Source: DATHBD01 sp035296325
Lineage (GTDB): Bacteria; Actinomycetota; Actinomycetes; Mycobacteriales; Micromonosporaceae
Assembly: GCA_035296325.1 (NCBI GenBank)
Contig: DATHBD010000061.1
Span: forward strand, 1-29,510
Direction of reading: 5' to 3'
Length of the DNA stretch: 29,510 nt
The notes under the pieces are model-generated. The model searched no databases, was not told the origin of the DNA, and saw only the letters and a list, made by a program, of their open reading frames with translations. A program made the position numbers and the translations under genes. Position 1 is the first letter of the stretch. Each line of letters opens with the position of its first letter. Positions 1 through 8,075 of the stretch are shown one piece after another.

Positions 1-846
1 ACCGGTGTTGGTCACCAGACGATCGGTGACCGCCCCGGTGGACGGGGTCAGCACCGACGTGTACGTCTGGCCACTGCCGCCGAAACGGTCCTTCGAGTTC
101 GCCGACCAGGTCACCACCTTGCCGTTGGGCAGCAGGGCCGCCGCGGCCGGCACGATCGGGAAGTTGATCAGCGAGCCCCAGCGCCCCTTGGAGGTGCTCG
201 TAGCCGGCGGGGTCGTCGTCGTGGGCGGGGTCGTCGGGGTGGTGGTGCCGCTGGTGCCGAGGGGGTGAATCTCGGCCGCGCTGCTCCACCTGCCCCGGTT
301 GCCGGCTTCGGTGGTGGCGACCAGCCGCACGTAGCGGGCCGTGATCGCGGTGAAGGTCACCGTCTTGGCCGCCTTGGTGTCGGCCCACGTGCCGGTCGCC
401 CGCGTCGTCCAACTGGTGCCCGTCGTGCTGGCCTCCACGCGGTAGCCACCGATGTTGCCGTTGTTCGAGGTGTCCTGGCGGGGCAGGTAGGTCAGGCCGG
501 TGACGTTCTTGTTGGCCTTCATGTCGATCGTGACGGTGTGCGGGTGAACCGGGCCGGACGAGCCCCAGACGGAGTGCCAGTACGAGGAGTGCACACCGTC
601 GATCACGTTGGACGCCGGGTAGCCGGACTGTGCGCTGGTGGCAGTGGCCGTCCAGCCGGTTCGTGGCAGTTCCGGGTCAGCCGCGGACGCGGTCCCGCCG
701 CCGGCGACAGTCAACCCGACGCTGACGAGCAGGATTGCCGCTGTCGGCAGGGCAACCCGAGCCCACCTACGCGACCGTCGCCGGGGCGACGAATTGACGG
801 GCGGGAGCTCCACAGCGGGCCCACGTGGAGCAAAGATGTTTCTCAA
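1..846 (-). CDS. Secreted discoidin (F5/8 type C) plus galactose-oxidase-like protein, C-terminus beyond the window
   Basis: The frame opens at TTG 846, preceded by the purine-rich ribosome site AAGGGGGAA, and runs without a stop to base 1 (282 codons seen). Residues 1-57 are a long Arg-rich n-region, a hydrophobic stretch (about 31-50) and an AxA-type cleavage site near GTASAADP, so the protein should be exported. Residues 60-190 read as an F5/8 type C / CBM32 domain: SGYPASNVIDG near the start, YRVEAS, and RYVRLVATTEAG near the end. A Thr/Pro linker (about 200-215) follows. From about 218 the sequence (PAAAALLPNGKVVTWSA) resembles the first kelch repeat of galactose/glyoxal oxidases. CBM32 followed by a kelch copper-radical oxidase is the layout of fungal galactose oxidase. 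The Cys-Tyr cofactor residues and the C-terminal domain lie off the window, so activity cannot be judged. Confidence 0.85.
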   Translation of the reverse strand, partial: MRNIFAPRGPAVELPPVNSSPRRRSRRWARVALPTAAILLVSVGLTVAGGGTASAADPELPRTGWTATATSAQSGYPASNVIDGVHSSYWHSVWGSSGPVHPHTVTIDMKANKNVTGLTYLPRQDTSNNGNIGGYRVEASTTGTSWTTRATGTWADTKAAKTVTFTAITARYVRLVATTEAGNRGRWSSAAEIHPLGTSGTTTPTTPPTTTTPPATSTSKGRWGSLINFPIVPAAAALLPNGKVVTWSANSKDRFGGSGQTYTSVLTPSTGAVTDRLVTNTG

Positions 847-1322
847 GGTTCCCCCTTGACGACACGGCGATTAACTCAGGGAAATAGATACCAGTTGTTG
901 TCCGGCTTGGATAGTCGCTGGTCGGACGGGTCGCCGCGCGCTAGGGTCCATCGATTCTGGTAACTGGTTCGCATCGTTTGCGCGACCGCCGGCACCGCCG
1001 CGAGGCCCGGTCCACCGGTGCGTTGGCCCCTGGCCAGGGCGTTAGGGCAACGGAGATGCCCTTCCGTCCACCAGGAAACCGGCCGCCCCGGATCCGCGGG
1101 TTCTGCTCGCGAGTAGCGCCGGAGCCCAGAGATCGGCCGTACGGCTGAGCGCCGACGTCGAAGGTCGGAGAACTGTGCCCGATCGGCGGCACGGCCGGAA
1201 TTCGGCAACCCGTATTAAGGCCTACTAATGATCGCTAAGGGTCCAGCAAAGCCGATATCCGACCGCGGTCGACCCAGCCCGCTGCCGTTTCAAGATCGAG
1301 CGATCGGGGTAATCGGGCAGGT
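847..1322. other. Non-coding divergent gap
   Basis: These 476 bp separate the minus-strand discoidin/oxidase gene from the plus-strand small gene at 1323. Both promoters should lie here. For the plus gene the only promoter-like element I noticed is TACTAAT at 1223-1229, a -10-like hexamer about 95 bp before the ATG, without a clear -35. A perfect 12-bp palindrome, CCCTGGCCAGGG, sits at 1028-1039. Open frames in the interval have Arg/Pro-rich nonsense composition and I do not call them genes. Confidence 0.5.
1223..1229 (+). promoter_or_regulatory. Possible -10 element (TACTAAT)
   Basis: TACTAAT is an AT-rich island in GC-rich DNA and fits the actinobacterial TANNNT -10 pattern. It lies about 95 bp upstream of the ATG at 1323. 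No convincing -35 is present 16-18 bp before it, so this is a weak call. Confidence 0.25.
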
Positions 1323-1550
1323 ATGACCGCATCTACACCGCATGACGCCATCCTGGTCGGTGGCCCCCGCGATGGCGAGCCGTACGCCGCCGAGGAGGCT
1401 GCCGTCGTGGAGTTGGAAATCGAAGGACTCGTGCACCGGTACATCCGGACGACGAAGACCCGGGAGCACGGTGGCCACTCCTACCCGGTGTTCAACTACG
1501 ACGGCGAGATCGATGCCGACGGCGCCCAGTCGGGAGTGGAAACCCGCTGA
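1323..1550 (+). CDS. Small hypothetical protein (75 aa)
   Basis: An acidic 75-residue protein with no signal peptide or membrane segment. It opens with a short Thr/Ser stretch and then ILVGGPRDGEPY, a motif I associate with small uncharacterised actinobacterial proteins. The middle is rich in Glu/Val (AAVVELEIEGLVHRYIR) and ends in a Tyr/Phe-containing strand (YPVFNYDGEID), which suggests a compact beta fold. Third positions are strongly GC-rich, supporting real coding. The start is the ATG after CGGGCAGGT, a weak ribosome site. It is convergent with the aldo/keto reductase gene, with 25 bp between stops. Function unknown. Confidence 0.7.
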   Translation: MTASTPHDAILVGGPRDGEPYAAEEAAVVELEIEGLVHRYIRTTKTREHGGHSYPVFNYDGEIDADGAQSGVETR

Positions 1551-1569
1551 GCGTCGCCGGGAACAGCAT

Positions 1570-1604
1570 GGGGAGTCAGCGGGTGGTCGGCGCGCTGACT
1601 CCCC
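1570..1604. terminator. Strong hairpin between convergent genes, overlapping the aldo/keto reductase stop
   Basis: A perfect 12-bp inverted repeat: GGGGAGTCAGCG (1570-1581) and CGCTGACTCCCC (1593-1604), with an 11-nt loop. The left arm contains the TGA stop (1576-1578) of the minus-strand reductase gene, and the right arm codes for its last residues. It lies 19 bp after the plus-strand stop at 1550, so it could end transcripts from both sides. There is no U-tract, which is common for high-GC actinobacterial terminators. Confidence 0.7.
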
Positions 1605-2598
1605 CGCTGGGTACGGGGGCGTCGTCGCGCAGCAGGCCCTGCGCCTTCAGCTCCGCCCACAGGTCATCCGGGATCGCGACCTCGAAGAGCGTGGCGTTCC
1701 GGGCTATCTGCTCGGCCGAGCGAGCCCCCAGGCAGACCGTGGCGACCGCGGGATGGCCCAGCGCAAACTGGGCTGCTGCGGCCGGCAACGTCACCCCGTG
1801 CCGTTCACAGACGTCGGCGAGCCGGTTGGCGCGCTCCACCAGCTCGGCCGGTGCCGGCTCGTAGTTGTACGTGGCGCCGGGCCGCGGCCGGGCCCTGGCC
1901 AGCAGGCCCGAGTTGAACACGCCCGCCGCGATGACCGAGACGTTCCGCTCCGCACACAGGGGCAGGAACTCCTCCAGCGCCGGTTGCTCGAGCAGCGAGT
2001 ACCGGCCGGCCAGCATCACCACATCCAGGTCGGTGTGCCGGACGAAGTCGGCCAGCATCTCCGACTGGTTCATTCCCGCGCCGTAGGAACGGATCACGCC
2101 CTGCGCACGGAGTTCCTCAAGCGCCGGAAAGGCGCCATTGAGGGCTTCGGAGTAGTGATCGTCCGGATCGTGGACCAGCAGGATGTCGACGCGGTCCAGC
2201 CCGAGTCGCTCGAGGCTCGACTCCAGCGACCGCATGATGCCGTCGCGGCTGTAGTCCCGGACGCGGACATGGGTGGCCGGGACGGCGAAACCTTCCGAAT
2301 CCATCGCGTCGCCCGGGTCCTCCACCGGTGCCAGCAGCCGACCGACCTTGGTGGAAATCACGAATTCGTCCCGAGGTCGGCCCGCCAGCCCTTCCCGCAT
2401 GCGGCGCTCGGCCAGGCCGAGGCCGTAGTGCGGAGCCGTGTCGAAGTACCGGACGCCGGCGTCCCAGGCCGCCGGGACGGCGCCGGCCCACTCCTCTTCG
2501 GTCACCTCACGGCCCAGGTTGCCGATCGGCGCGGCGCCGAAGCCGAGCGGGCCGACACGCAGGCCCGCGCGTCCGAAGGGTCTGGTCGGTGCGCTCAT
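1576..2598 (-). CDS. Aldo/keto reductase
   Basis: A 340-residue NAD(P)H-dependent (beta/alpha)8-barrel oxidoreductase, expected to be cytoplasmic. The classic tetrad is visible: Asp53 and Tyr58 in YFDTAPHYGLGLAERR, Lys84 in ISTKVGR, and His143 in ILLVHDPDDHY. The family signature SLERLGLDRVDILLVHD is intact. The long segment around 90-115, between the Lys and the next helix, together with the PVPSGGVSAP tail, resembles the D-threo-aldose (L-fucose) 1-dehydrogenase / pyridoxal dehydrogenase branch, so a sugar aldose is a plausible substrate. This is a subfamily guess. The start is ATG 2598 with GGAGGG seven bases upstream. It is divergent from the lipoprotein gene at 2697. Confidence 0.9.
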   Translation of the reverse strand: MSAPTRPFGRAGLRVGPLGFGAAPIGNLGREVTEEEWAGAVPAAWDAGVRYFDTAPHYGLGLAERRMREGLAGRPRDEFVISTKVGRLLAPVEDPGDAMDSEGFAVPATHVRVRDYSRDGIMRSLESSLERLGLDRVDILLVHDPDDHYSEALNGAFPALEELRAQGVIRSYGAGMNQSEMLADFVRHTDLDVVMLAGRYSLLEQPALEEFLPLCAERNVSVIAAGVFNSGLLARARPRPGATYNYEPAPAELVERANRLADVCERHGVTLPAAAAQFALGHPAVATVCLGARSAEQIARNATLFEVAIPDDLWAELKAQGLLRDDAPVPSGGVSAPTTR

Positions 2599-2696
2599 GG
2601 GAATCCCTCCGGTAGCTGGTCAATCAGCACTGACCCTATATCCGGCCGGGTAAACGCCATCCGCAGTATCGCGGGCACGTCCCGGGAGGTAGCTTG

Positions 2697-3326
2697 TTGT
2701 CAATGTGGAAAGCCCACGCGAAGCGAACGGTGCCGCGTCGCACCACGCTCGCCGCGACAGCGGTGTCAGCCGCGTCCATTCTGGCGCTCGTCGCCGGCTG
2801 CGCCGGGTCTGCAACGCCCGGGGACAACCGTGCCGCGTCAGCGGCCGCCACCGACTCGGTGGGCGCCACTGACCCTGGAGCGAGCCCGCAGCCGACGATG
2901 TCCGACGGCTCGGCTGCCTCCTGGGACGTCAGCAAGCTGCCCGACCCGTGCCGCACGCTGACCAAGGACGAGGTCGCCGAAATTCTGGCGGTGACCGTCG
3001 ACAAGGCCGATCACCTGGACAGCTGGCCACCGGTGTGCGCGTTCTCGCTGCCGGGGCCACCCGCGGAGTGGTTCTACATTTCCGACGACTCGGGCGAAAT
3101 GGCCAAGGCCGACTTTGAGAAGGGCCGAGCGAACCCGCCGGCGAGCGAGCCGGTCACCGGCGTGGGCGACCAAGCGTACTGGGTGCCGGACAAGCTGGAA
3201 CTCCAGGTCCTCAGCGGCGGCACCCATCTCGTTGCCAGGTTTGGCGCGGGCACCCCACCAGCGGACGCCAGGACCAAGGCGGTGGCGTTGGCCAGCAAAG
3301 CCCTCCCCCGAGCGAAGCCGGCGTAG
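2697..3326 (+). CDS. DUF3558-like lipoprotein
   Basis: About 209 residues with a type II signal peptide: Lys/Arg-rich n-region, hydrophobic run SAASILALVA and lipobox LVAGC, so the Cys should be lipidated on the outer face of the membrane. An Ala/Ser/Asp-rich tether follows (about 40-80). The folded domain begins at DPCRTLTKDEVAEIL and contains a second Cys in PPVCAFSL, then VTGVGDQAYWVPDKLELQVL and VARF. That Cys pair and the VxGvGDqAyw motif match the DUF3558 lipoprotein family of actinobacteria, whose function is unknown. Three starts are in frame: TTG 2694, TTG 2697 and ATG 2703. GGGAGG at 2684-2689 is best spaced (7 nt) for TTG 2697; the ATG would be 13 nt away. Its stop is 9 bp from the convergent peroxidase stop. 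Confidence 0.8.
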   Translation: MSMWKAHAKRTVPRRTTLAATAVSAASILALVAGCAGSATPGDNRAASAAATDSVGATDPGASPQPTMSDGSAASWDVSKLPDPCRTLTKDEVAEILAVTVDKADHLDSWPPVCAFSLPGPPAEWFYISDDSGEMAKADFEKGRANPPASEPVTGVGDQAYWVPDKLELQVLSGGTHLVARFGAGTPPADARTKAVALASKALPRAKPA

Positions 3327-3335
3327 CCGGGCACC

Positions 3336-4409
3336 TCACGACAACAGGTTGGCGCCGATCCACGAACCGCGCTCGACGCCCGGTGGACAGGCGAAGACGC
3401 CGCTGGCGAGGTGCTGGCTGAAGCCGTTGAGCGGATCGTGCTCAGCGAGCCGGCGCTGGATGGGGACGAACTGCCGCTGCGGATCCCGCTGGAAACACAG
3501 GAAGATCAGGCCCGAGTCGAGCAGCCCGTTGGGGTCGACGCCGGCGTCGTAGGAGTACGACCGGCGAAGCAGCCGTACCCCGCCGTTGGCCTCGGGCGAG
3601 GCCAGCCGCATGTGTGCGGTCGGTACGCCCTCGATCCGGCGGTTGCTGTCCCGATGGCGGCCGATCATCGCCTCCTGCGCCGCCACAGCGGTGCGATCCC
3701 AGGTGTCCAGCAGCAGCCGGATCCGTCGGACCACCAGGTACGTTCCGCCGTGCAGCCATGCCGGACCGTCGCTCACCCAGAGGTGGTCCGCCGTCGCCCT
3801 GGCGTCGTCCACGTCCAGGTTCGCCGTGCCGTCACGGAACCCGAACATGCCGGGTGGATCGCTGGCGTTGCCCGCGTCTCGAAAGCCGGTCTGCCGCCAG
3901 CGCAACGCGGCGTGCGTGCGGCCGGTGTTGACCAGGGTGCGCACCGCCTGGTGCGCCGCCGAGGGGTGCGTGGCGCATGCCTGAACGCACAGGTCGCCGT
4001 TGCTGACGGCCGGATCGATACTGTCGCCCGGGAACGACGGCAGATCAGCGAGCGGGCCCGGCCGCCGATCGGTGAGGCCGAACCGGCCTTCCGCGAACAG
4101 CGGCCGGCCGAAGCCGAACGTGAACGTGACGGCATGGGTTGACTCAGCGGTCATCTCGGCCGCCACCCTGGTCCACGTTCTGAGCAGGTCCACCAGGCCG
4201 GCGCGATGCCGCGCCACCACATCGAAACCGGCAATCGAGACGAACGGCAACGCTGGCGTGGCGATGCCCGGTTGACGCGCACCGTAGAAATATGACGCCG
4301 GAGCGCGGTCACTGCCGGCTGCGCCGAACAGGGTGCCACCTGCCGCGATTCCCGTGCCGGCAAGCACTGCACGACGCGACAGCCCACCCCCCGCCAGCCC
4401 TCGAGTCAT
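3336..4409 (-). CDS. Tat-exported DyP-type haem peroxidase (EfeB/DtpA-like)
   Basis: A 357-residue dye-decolourising peroxidase. The N-terminus carries a twin-arginine signal (LSRRAVLAG, residues 10-18, then IAAGGTLFGAAG), so the haem-loaded enzyme should be exported folded. Diagnostic residues are present: the GxxDG motif as GFRDG (190-194) with catalytic Asp193, the probable proximal haem His266 in AHMRLASP, and the distal Arg in LLRRSYSYDAG. The length is usual for A-type DyPs such as EfeB and Streptomyces DtpA. No EfeO or EfeU gene is adjacent, so an EfeUOB iron-uptake unit is not supported here. A role in maturing or supporting an extracellular oxidase, as described for DtpA, is an alternative given the galactose-oxidase-like gene at the left edge. 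It is divergent from the L,D-transpeptidase gene with 195 bp between. Confidence 0.92.
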   Translation of the reverse strand: MTRGLAGGGLSRRAVLAGTGIAAGGTLFGAAGSDRAPASYFYGARQPGIATPALPFVSIAGFDVVARHRAGLVDLLRTWTRVAAEMTAESTHAVTFTFGFGRPLFAEGRFGLTDRRPGPLADLPSFPGDSIDPAVSNGDLCVQACATHPSAAHQAVRTLVNTGRTHAALRWRQTGFRDAGNASDPPGMFGFRDGTANLDVDDARATADHLWVSDGPAWLHGGTYLVVRRIRLLLDTWDRTAVAAQEAMIGRHRDSNRRIEGVPTAHMRLASPEANGGVRLLRRSYSYDAGVDPNGLLDSGLIFLCFQRDPQRQFVPIQRRLAEHDPLNGFSQHLASGVFACPPGVERGSWIGANLLS

Positions 4410-4604
4410 GGCAGAAAGCGTACTCGGCCCGTCGGCCGCCGACGTAGCAACAGAATCGGATGAAACAGGCCGAACGCCTCAGCATGGCGACGACTGGCGC
4501 CGCCGGTCGCTGGGCGCACCGCGCGCAGTGGGGTCGTCCTGGCGCACACATTGTTGGCGCTCGCGGCATGATGGTGCGGTGGGAATCTCCAGTCTGGCAG
4601 CATC

Positions 4605-5837
4605 GTGAGGCGACAACGGCATGCCGCGGGCGCGGTGACGCTCGCGCTCCTGGTCGGTTTGTCCGGCTGTACCGGGACCGGCGGAACGCCTCCCGGCCCG
4701 AGCGGCTCACCTGCCGATCCGGACGCCGCCATCACGGTGAGCCTGTCACCGGCCGACCGGTCCACCGACGTGCCGGTGTCCACCGAGATCAGCGTGGCCG
4801 AGGGCCTCGTCACGCTGAAGGCCGTGGCCATGGTGGACCGCGCCGGTGCGGAGGTGTCCGGCCGGCTACGGGAGGACGGGACTTCCTGGGTGCCCACGGC
4901 ACCGCTGAGTTACGCCACCGGCTACACCGCCCGGGTGACCGTCGAGAAGGCCGGCCGCACCGTGACCCGGAGCGCGGAGTTCACCACGATGCAGCGGCCG
5001 GGCAACCGCATGGAGTCCCATGTCTACATGAGCGACAACGCGGTCTACGGGCAGGCGATGCCGATCGTGGTCGAGTTCAAGCAGGGCGGTGTGGCGCCCG
5101 CTGACCGCGCCGCTGTGGAACGCCGCCTCTTCGTCACAAGCGACCCGCCGCAGGTCGGCAGCTGGCACTGGGACAGCAACATCCAGATCGAGTACCGCCC
5201 GAAGGAGTACTGGAAACCGGGGACCAGAATCCGTGCGCGCCTGGCGCTCGGCGGACTGCCGGTCGGCGGTGGCCGGTACGGCCGTCAGGACATCACCATC
5301 GACGCGGGCATCGACACGGTGCGCCGGACGGTGGAGGTGGATGACGCCACCAAGCAGCTCACGGCGACGCAGGACGACCAGATCGTCAAGACCATGCCGG
5401 TGAGCCTGGGTCGACCGGACAAACCGTCCTTCTCCGGCAACATGGTGGTCATGGAGCGACTCGACAAGACGACGTTCGACTCGTCCACGTACGGCACACC
5501 GGTCACCGCGCCGGACGGATACCGCACCGATGTGCAGTTCGCGGAGCGGCTCACCTGGGACGGCCAGTTCATCCACGCCGCGCCATGGTCGGTCGCCCAG
5601 CAGGGGCGGACCAACGTCTCCCACGGCTGTGTCAACATCTCCACCGAAAACGGCGGTTGGATCTACAACTGGATCAAGGTCGGCGACCCGGTCGTCGTCA
5701 AGGGCACCGGCCGCCGGGTCAACCAGGGCAACGGATTCACCGCATGGGACCTGCCCTGGGAGGAGTTCATCCAGGGCAGCGCGCTGCGCGCGGCGAGCCC
5801 GACCGTAAGCCCGCAACCGGGCCCGTCGGCGTCCTGA
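4605..5837 (+). CDS. L,D-transpeptidase lipoprotein (YkuD domain with Ig-like domains)
   Basis: A 410-residue wall cross-linking enzyme outside the membrane. Residues 1-22 are a lipoprotein signal ending in the lipobox LSGC (Cys22). Residues 42-130 and about 135-235 are two immunoglobulin-like domains of the mycobacterial Ldt type. The YkuD catalytic domain spans about 240-368, with His324 (FIHAAPW) and the catalytic motif SHGC (339-342, nucleophile Cys342) followed by VNIS. This is the LdtMt2-like architecture that forms 3-3 links between meso-diaminopimelate residues. A Pro/Ser-rich tail ends the protein. The start is GTG 4605, the only one giving a proper signal peptide; the ribosome site in front is poor. 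Its stop is 12 bp from the convergent IclR-type gene. Confidence 0.93.
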   Translation: MRRQRHAAGAVTLALLVGLSGCTGTGGTPPGPSGSPADPDAAITVSLSPADRSTDVPVSTEISVAEGLVTLKAVAMVDRAGAEVSGRLREDGTSWVPTAPLSYATGYTARVTVEKAGRTVTRSAEFTTMQRPGNRMESHVYMSDNAVYGQAMPIVVEFKQGGVAPADRAAVERRLFVTSDPPQVGSWHWDSNIQIEYRPKEYWKPGTRIRARLALGGLPVGGGRYGRQDITIDAGIDTVRRTVEVDDATKQLTATQDDQIVKTMPVSLGRPDKPSFSGNMVVMERLDKTTFDSSTYGTPVTAPDGYRTDVQFAERLTWDGQFIHAAPWSVAQQGRTNVSHGCVNISTENGGWIYNWIKVGDPVVVKGTGRRVNQGNGFTAWDLPWEEFIQGSALRAASPTVSPQPGPSAS

Positions 5838-5840
5838 TCC

Positions 5841-5857
5841 CCGGCAGTCCTAGCCGG
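5841..5857. terminator. Small hairpin between convergent genes
   Basis: CCGGC (5841-5845) and GCCGG (5853-5857) flank a 7-nt loop that contains the stop codon of the minus-strand IclR-type gene. It lies just after the transpeptidase stop. At 5 bp the stem is short, so this is only a possible bidirectional terminator. Confidence 0.3.
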
Positions 5858-6704
5858 CGGCCGGCCGGCTCTCCGGCATCGCGTTGACGTGGCATCCGCC
5901 GGGTGCACCGAAGCGCCGCTTGCCGTTCAGCATCAGGTGACCGCGACCGTTTGCCGCCGCGAGCTCCCGGGACAGGCTGCGTGCCGCGACAACGAGGGGC
6001 GCCTGCAGCCGGGGCAGCTCCATCGGGTCCTGCGCCTGCAGTTCCAGGGCTCCGACGGCCTCTCCCCCGGCTCCGAACACCGGCACGGCGATGGATGCGG
6101 TCATCGGCTCGAGCTCGCCCCGGGCGATCGCGACATGGGTGAGGCGGGTGACGGCCAGGGCCCGACGCAGTCGTTCCGGTGTCGTCAGCGTGTGCGGCGT
6201 GTACTGCTCCAGACCCCGGTCGATCACCAGATCGACCGTCTCCGGCGGAGAGAATGCCAGCAACGCCTTGCCGATGGCGGTGGCATGCGCGGGGCAGGTG
6301 GATGCCTCGTAGAAGGTGGACACCGGTCGGGTTCCCGGAGGCCTCTCGATGAACGCGATCCGGAGGTTGCTGAGGACGCCGAACCGAACAGTTGCCCGGG
6401 CCGTTGCGGCGGCCAGGTCCTCCATCACCCATCGGGCCTTCTCGTGCAGCGTGGACAAACCGGGCATCGACTGGCCGCCGATCATCTTCAGATGGGCGCC
6501 GGGAAGATACGACCCGTCCTCGCTGCGTTCCAGGATGCCGCACGCGGCCAGCTCGGTGGCTAGGCGGTGCGTGGTGGAAATGGGCAGTCCGGTCAACCGA
6601 GCGATCTCGCTCAGGGAGTACCTGTTGCCCCGGGTGAAGACCAGCAGAATGGCGATCACCTTGTTCGTGACCGATCTGCCGGCGTCAGACGAGTTACCCG
6701 CCAT
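5850..6704 (-). CDS. IclR-family transcriptional regulator
   Basis: A 284-residue one-component regulator. The N-terminal winged helix-turn-helix spans about 12-70 (SVTNKVIAILLVF, then YSLSEIARLTGLPISTTHRLATELAACGILER), typical of IclR proteins. The C-terminal ligand-binding domain covers about 95-255, with CPAHATAIGKALLAF and the late SIAVPVFGAGGEAVGALEL motif. The ligand cannot be told from sequence. The frame stays open upstream for 156 more codons, but that part has nonsense composition. ATG 6704 has GGAGAGG nine bases before it and starts just ahead of the HTH, so I use it. The last 30 residues (NGKRRFGAPGG and on) lie beyond the usual domain end. No target gene is obvious; the genes next to it face other ways. 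Confidence 0.9.
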   Translation of the reverse strand: MAGNSSDAGRSVTNKVIAILLVFTRGNRYSLSEIARLTGLPISTTHRLATELAACGILERSEDGSYLPGAHLKMIGGQSMPGLSTLHEKARWVMEDLAAATARATVRFGVLSNLRIAFIERPPGTRPVSTFYEASTCPAHATAIGKALLAFSPPETVDLVIDRGLEQYTPHTLTTPERLRRALAVTRLTHVAIARGELEPMTASIAVPVFGAGGEAVGALELQAQDPMELPRLQAPLVVAARSLSRELAAANGRGHLMLNGKRRFGAPGGCHVNAMPESRPAAG

Positions 6705-6892
6705 CTGGTGCTGCCTCTCCTGTGGTTTCCGGCGAGCTTCACCTTGGTGAAACCACCGGAGCTCGGCATTTCCGCGCAGATGCCTCAGCGCGGTCATGGC
6801 CTTGCGGGGTGACCGACCGTACCCGCGCCCGGTTGCCATGCGCGCGGCCCCGATGATTGGGCTAGTACCCAGCGCGAACAGCGGGAAGCCAA

Positions 6893-8044
6893 CTAATCGC
6901 GTAACGCCACGGCCAGCGACTCGGCGATGAATCGCTGCTGCTCCGGCGTGAGGTGCGGGTGGAGCGGAAGGGAGAGGATCTGGCCGGCCGCGGCCTCCGC
7001 AACCGGCAGGTTGCCCGCCTGCCGGGCGACCCCGGCGAAGGCGGGCGTCCGGTGGACGGGCACCGGATAGTGCACGCCCGCGGCGATGCCGGCGGTGTTC
7101 AACCGGGCCAGCACCCGGTCCCGGCGAGCACCGGTCCCGTCCCCCGGTACGCCGATCACATACAGGTGCCACACGTGGATGTTGCCGTCGAGCGTCGAGG
7201 GAAGCTGGACATCGAGCCCCTGCAGCAGCGTGTGGTACCGCTCGGCTGCTGCACGCCGCTGCTCGTTCCAGCGAGCCAACCGGGACAGTTTCGCCCGCAG
7301 CACCACTGCCTGCAGACCGTCCAGCCGGCTGTTCAAACCGATGGCGGTGTGGTTGTACCGGGCCCCGCTGCGACCGTGGTTCGCGATGAGGCGCACGTGA
7401 TCGGCGATCTCCTGCTCGGTGGTGACGACGGCGCCCGCGTCGCCGTACGCGCCGAGGTTCTTGCCCGGATAGAAGCTCGTGGCGGCCGGACCCGACAACC
7501 CGGCTGCTCTGCCCAACCGGGTGGCGCCCTGGGACTGTGCGGCGTCCTCAACGATTGGCACGCCGGCGTCCGCGAGTCGTTCCACCGCTGCCATCTGTCC
7601 ATACAGGTGTACCGGGACGATTGCGGCGGTCGCGTCCGTCACCGCGTTGAGCGCGGCGTCGACGTCGATGAGGTAGGTCGCCGGATCACAGTCCACCAGG
7701 ACGACCTCGGCGCCGATGCGGGCTACCGCCTCGGCGGTCGCCACGAAGGTATTGGCCGGAACGATCACCTCACGGCCGGCACGCACGCCGACCGCTCGCA
7801 GCGCAAGCTCCAGCGCGTCCGTGCCGTTCGCGACCCCGACACAGTGCGCCAAGCCGGAGAATTCGGCGTACTCCCGCTCGAACGCGTGGACCTCATCGCC
7901 GCCGACGAACGCCGCGGTGGCGAGGATCCGCTTGAAGCCGACCTCGACCTCGTTGGCGACCTCGGCGTGTGCCGCCTGGAGGTCGACCAGTGGAATGCGA
8001 GCTCTGTCCCGATATCCTGGCTCGGACATCAAGGGATCCGCCAT
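6893..8044 (-). CDS. DegT/DnrJ/EryC1/StrS sugar aminotransferase
   Basis: A 383-residue PLP enzyme that aminates a keto-sugar nucleotide. Visible landmarks are IPLVDLQAAH at the start, the cofactor-binding GVANGTDAL (about 70-78), Asp167 in VEDAAQSQGA, the Schiff-base Lys195 in SFYPGKNLGAYGDAG, and RLDGLQA. The length is normal for the family. The IPLVDL start and overall pattern fit enzymes that place a 3-amino group (WlbC/WbpE or FdtB type) better than PLP dehydratases, which lack the Lys; here the Lys is present. ATG 8044 has GGTGGG upstream; Met6 (8029) has no ribosome site. It is divergent from the FemAB-like gene across a 394-bp gap with a nested stem in its leader. It probably works with the dehydrogenase at 11449 and the acyltransferase at 27637. 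Confidence 0.92.
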   Translation of the reverse strand: MADPLMSEPGYRDRARIPLVDLQAAHAEVANEVEVGFKRILATAAFVGGDEVHAFEREYAEFSGLAHCVGVANGTDALELALRAVGVRAGREVIVPANTFVATAEAVARIGAEVVLVDCDPATYLIDVDAALNAVTDATAAIVPVHLYGQMAAVERLADAGVPIVEDAAQSQGATRLGRAAGLSGPAATSFYPGKNLGAYGDAGAVVTTEQEIADHVRLIANHGRSGARYNHTAIGLNSRLDGLQAVVLRAKLSRLARWNEQRRAAAERYHTLLQGLDVQLPSTLDGNIHVWHLYVIGVPGDGTGARRDRVLARLNTAGIAAGVHYPVPVHRTPAFAGVARQAGNLPVAEAAAGQILSLPLHPHLTPEQQRFIAESLAVALRD

Positions 8045-8075
8045 CGGTTTACCCACCCCATCGACCCCATCCACG

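Noticed and set aside
1028..1039. The 12-bp palindrome CCCTGGCCAGGG as an operator
   Set aside because: It is a single copy, entirely G/C-rich apart from the T and A, and not near a recognisable promoter, so chance is a good explanation.
876..1208. A 110-codon minus-strand frame in the first intergenic region
   Set aside because: It is Arg-rich with no motif or ribosome site, and a second frame of similar quality overlaps it.
1342..2961. A 539-codon plus-strand frame across the aldo/keto reductase gene
   Set aside because: It covers two real genes in the wrong frame or strand and shows no motif; the reductase has all four catalytic residues.
6705..7172. An N-terminal extension of the IclR-type regulator
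   Set aside because: The frame stays open, but the extension is Arg/Gly/Pro-rich, overlaps the aminotransferase gene and is preceded by no ribosome site, while ATG 6704 has one.
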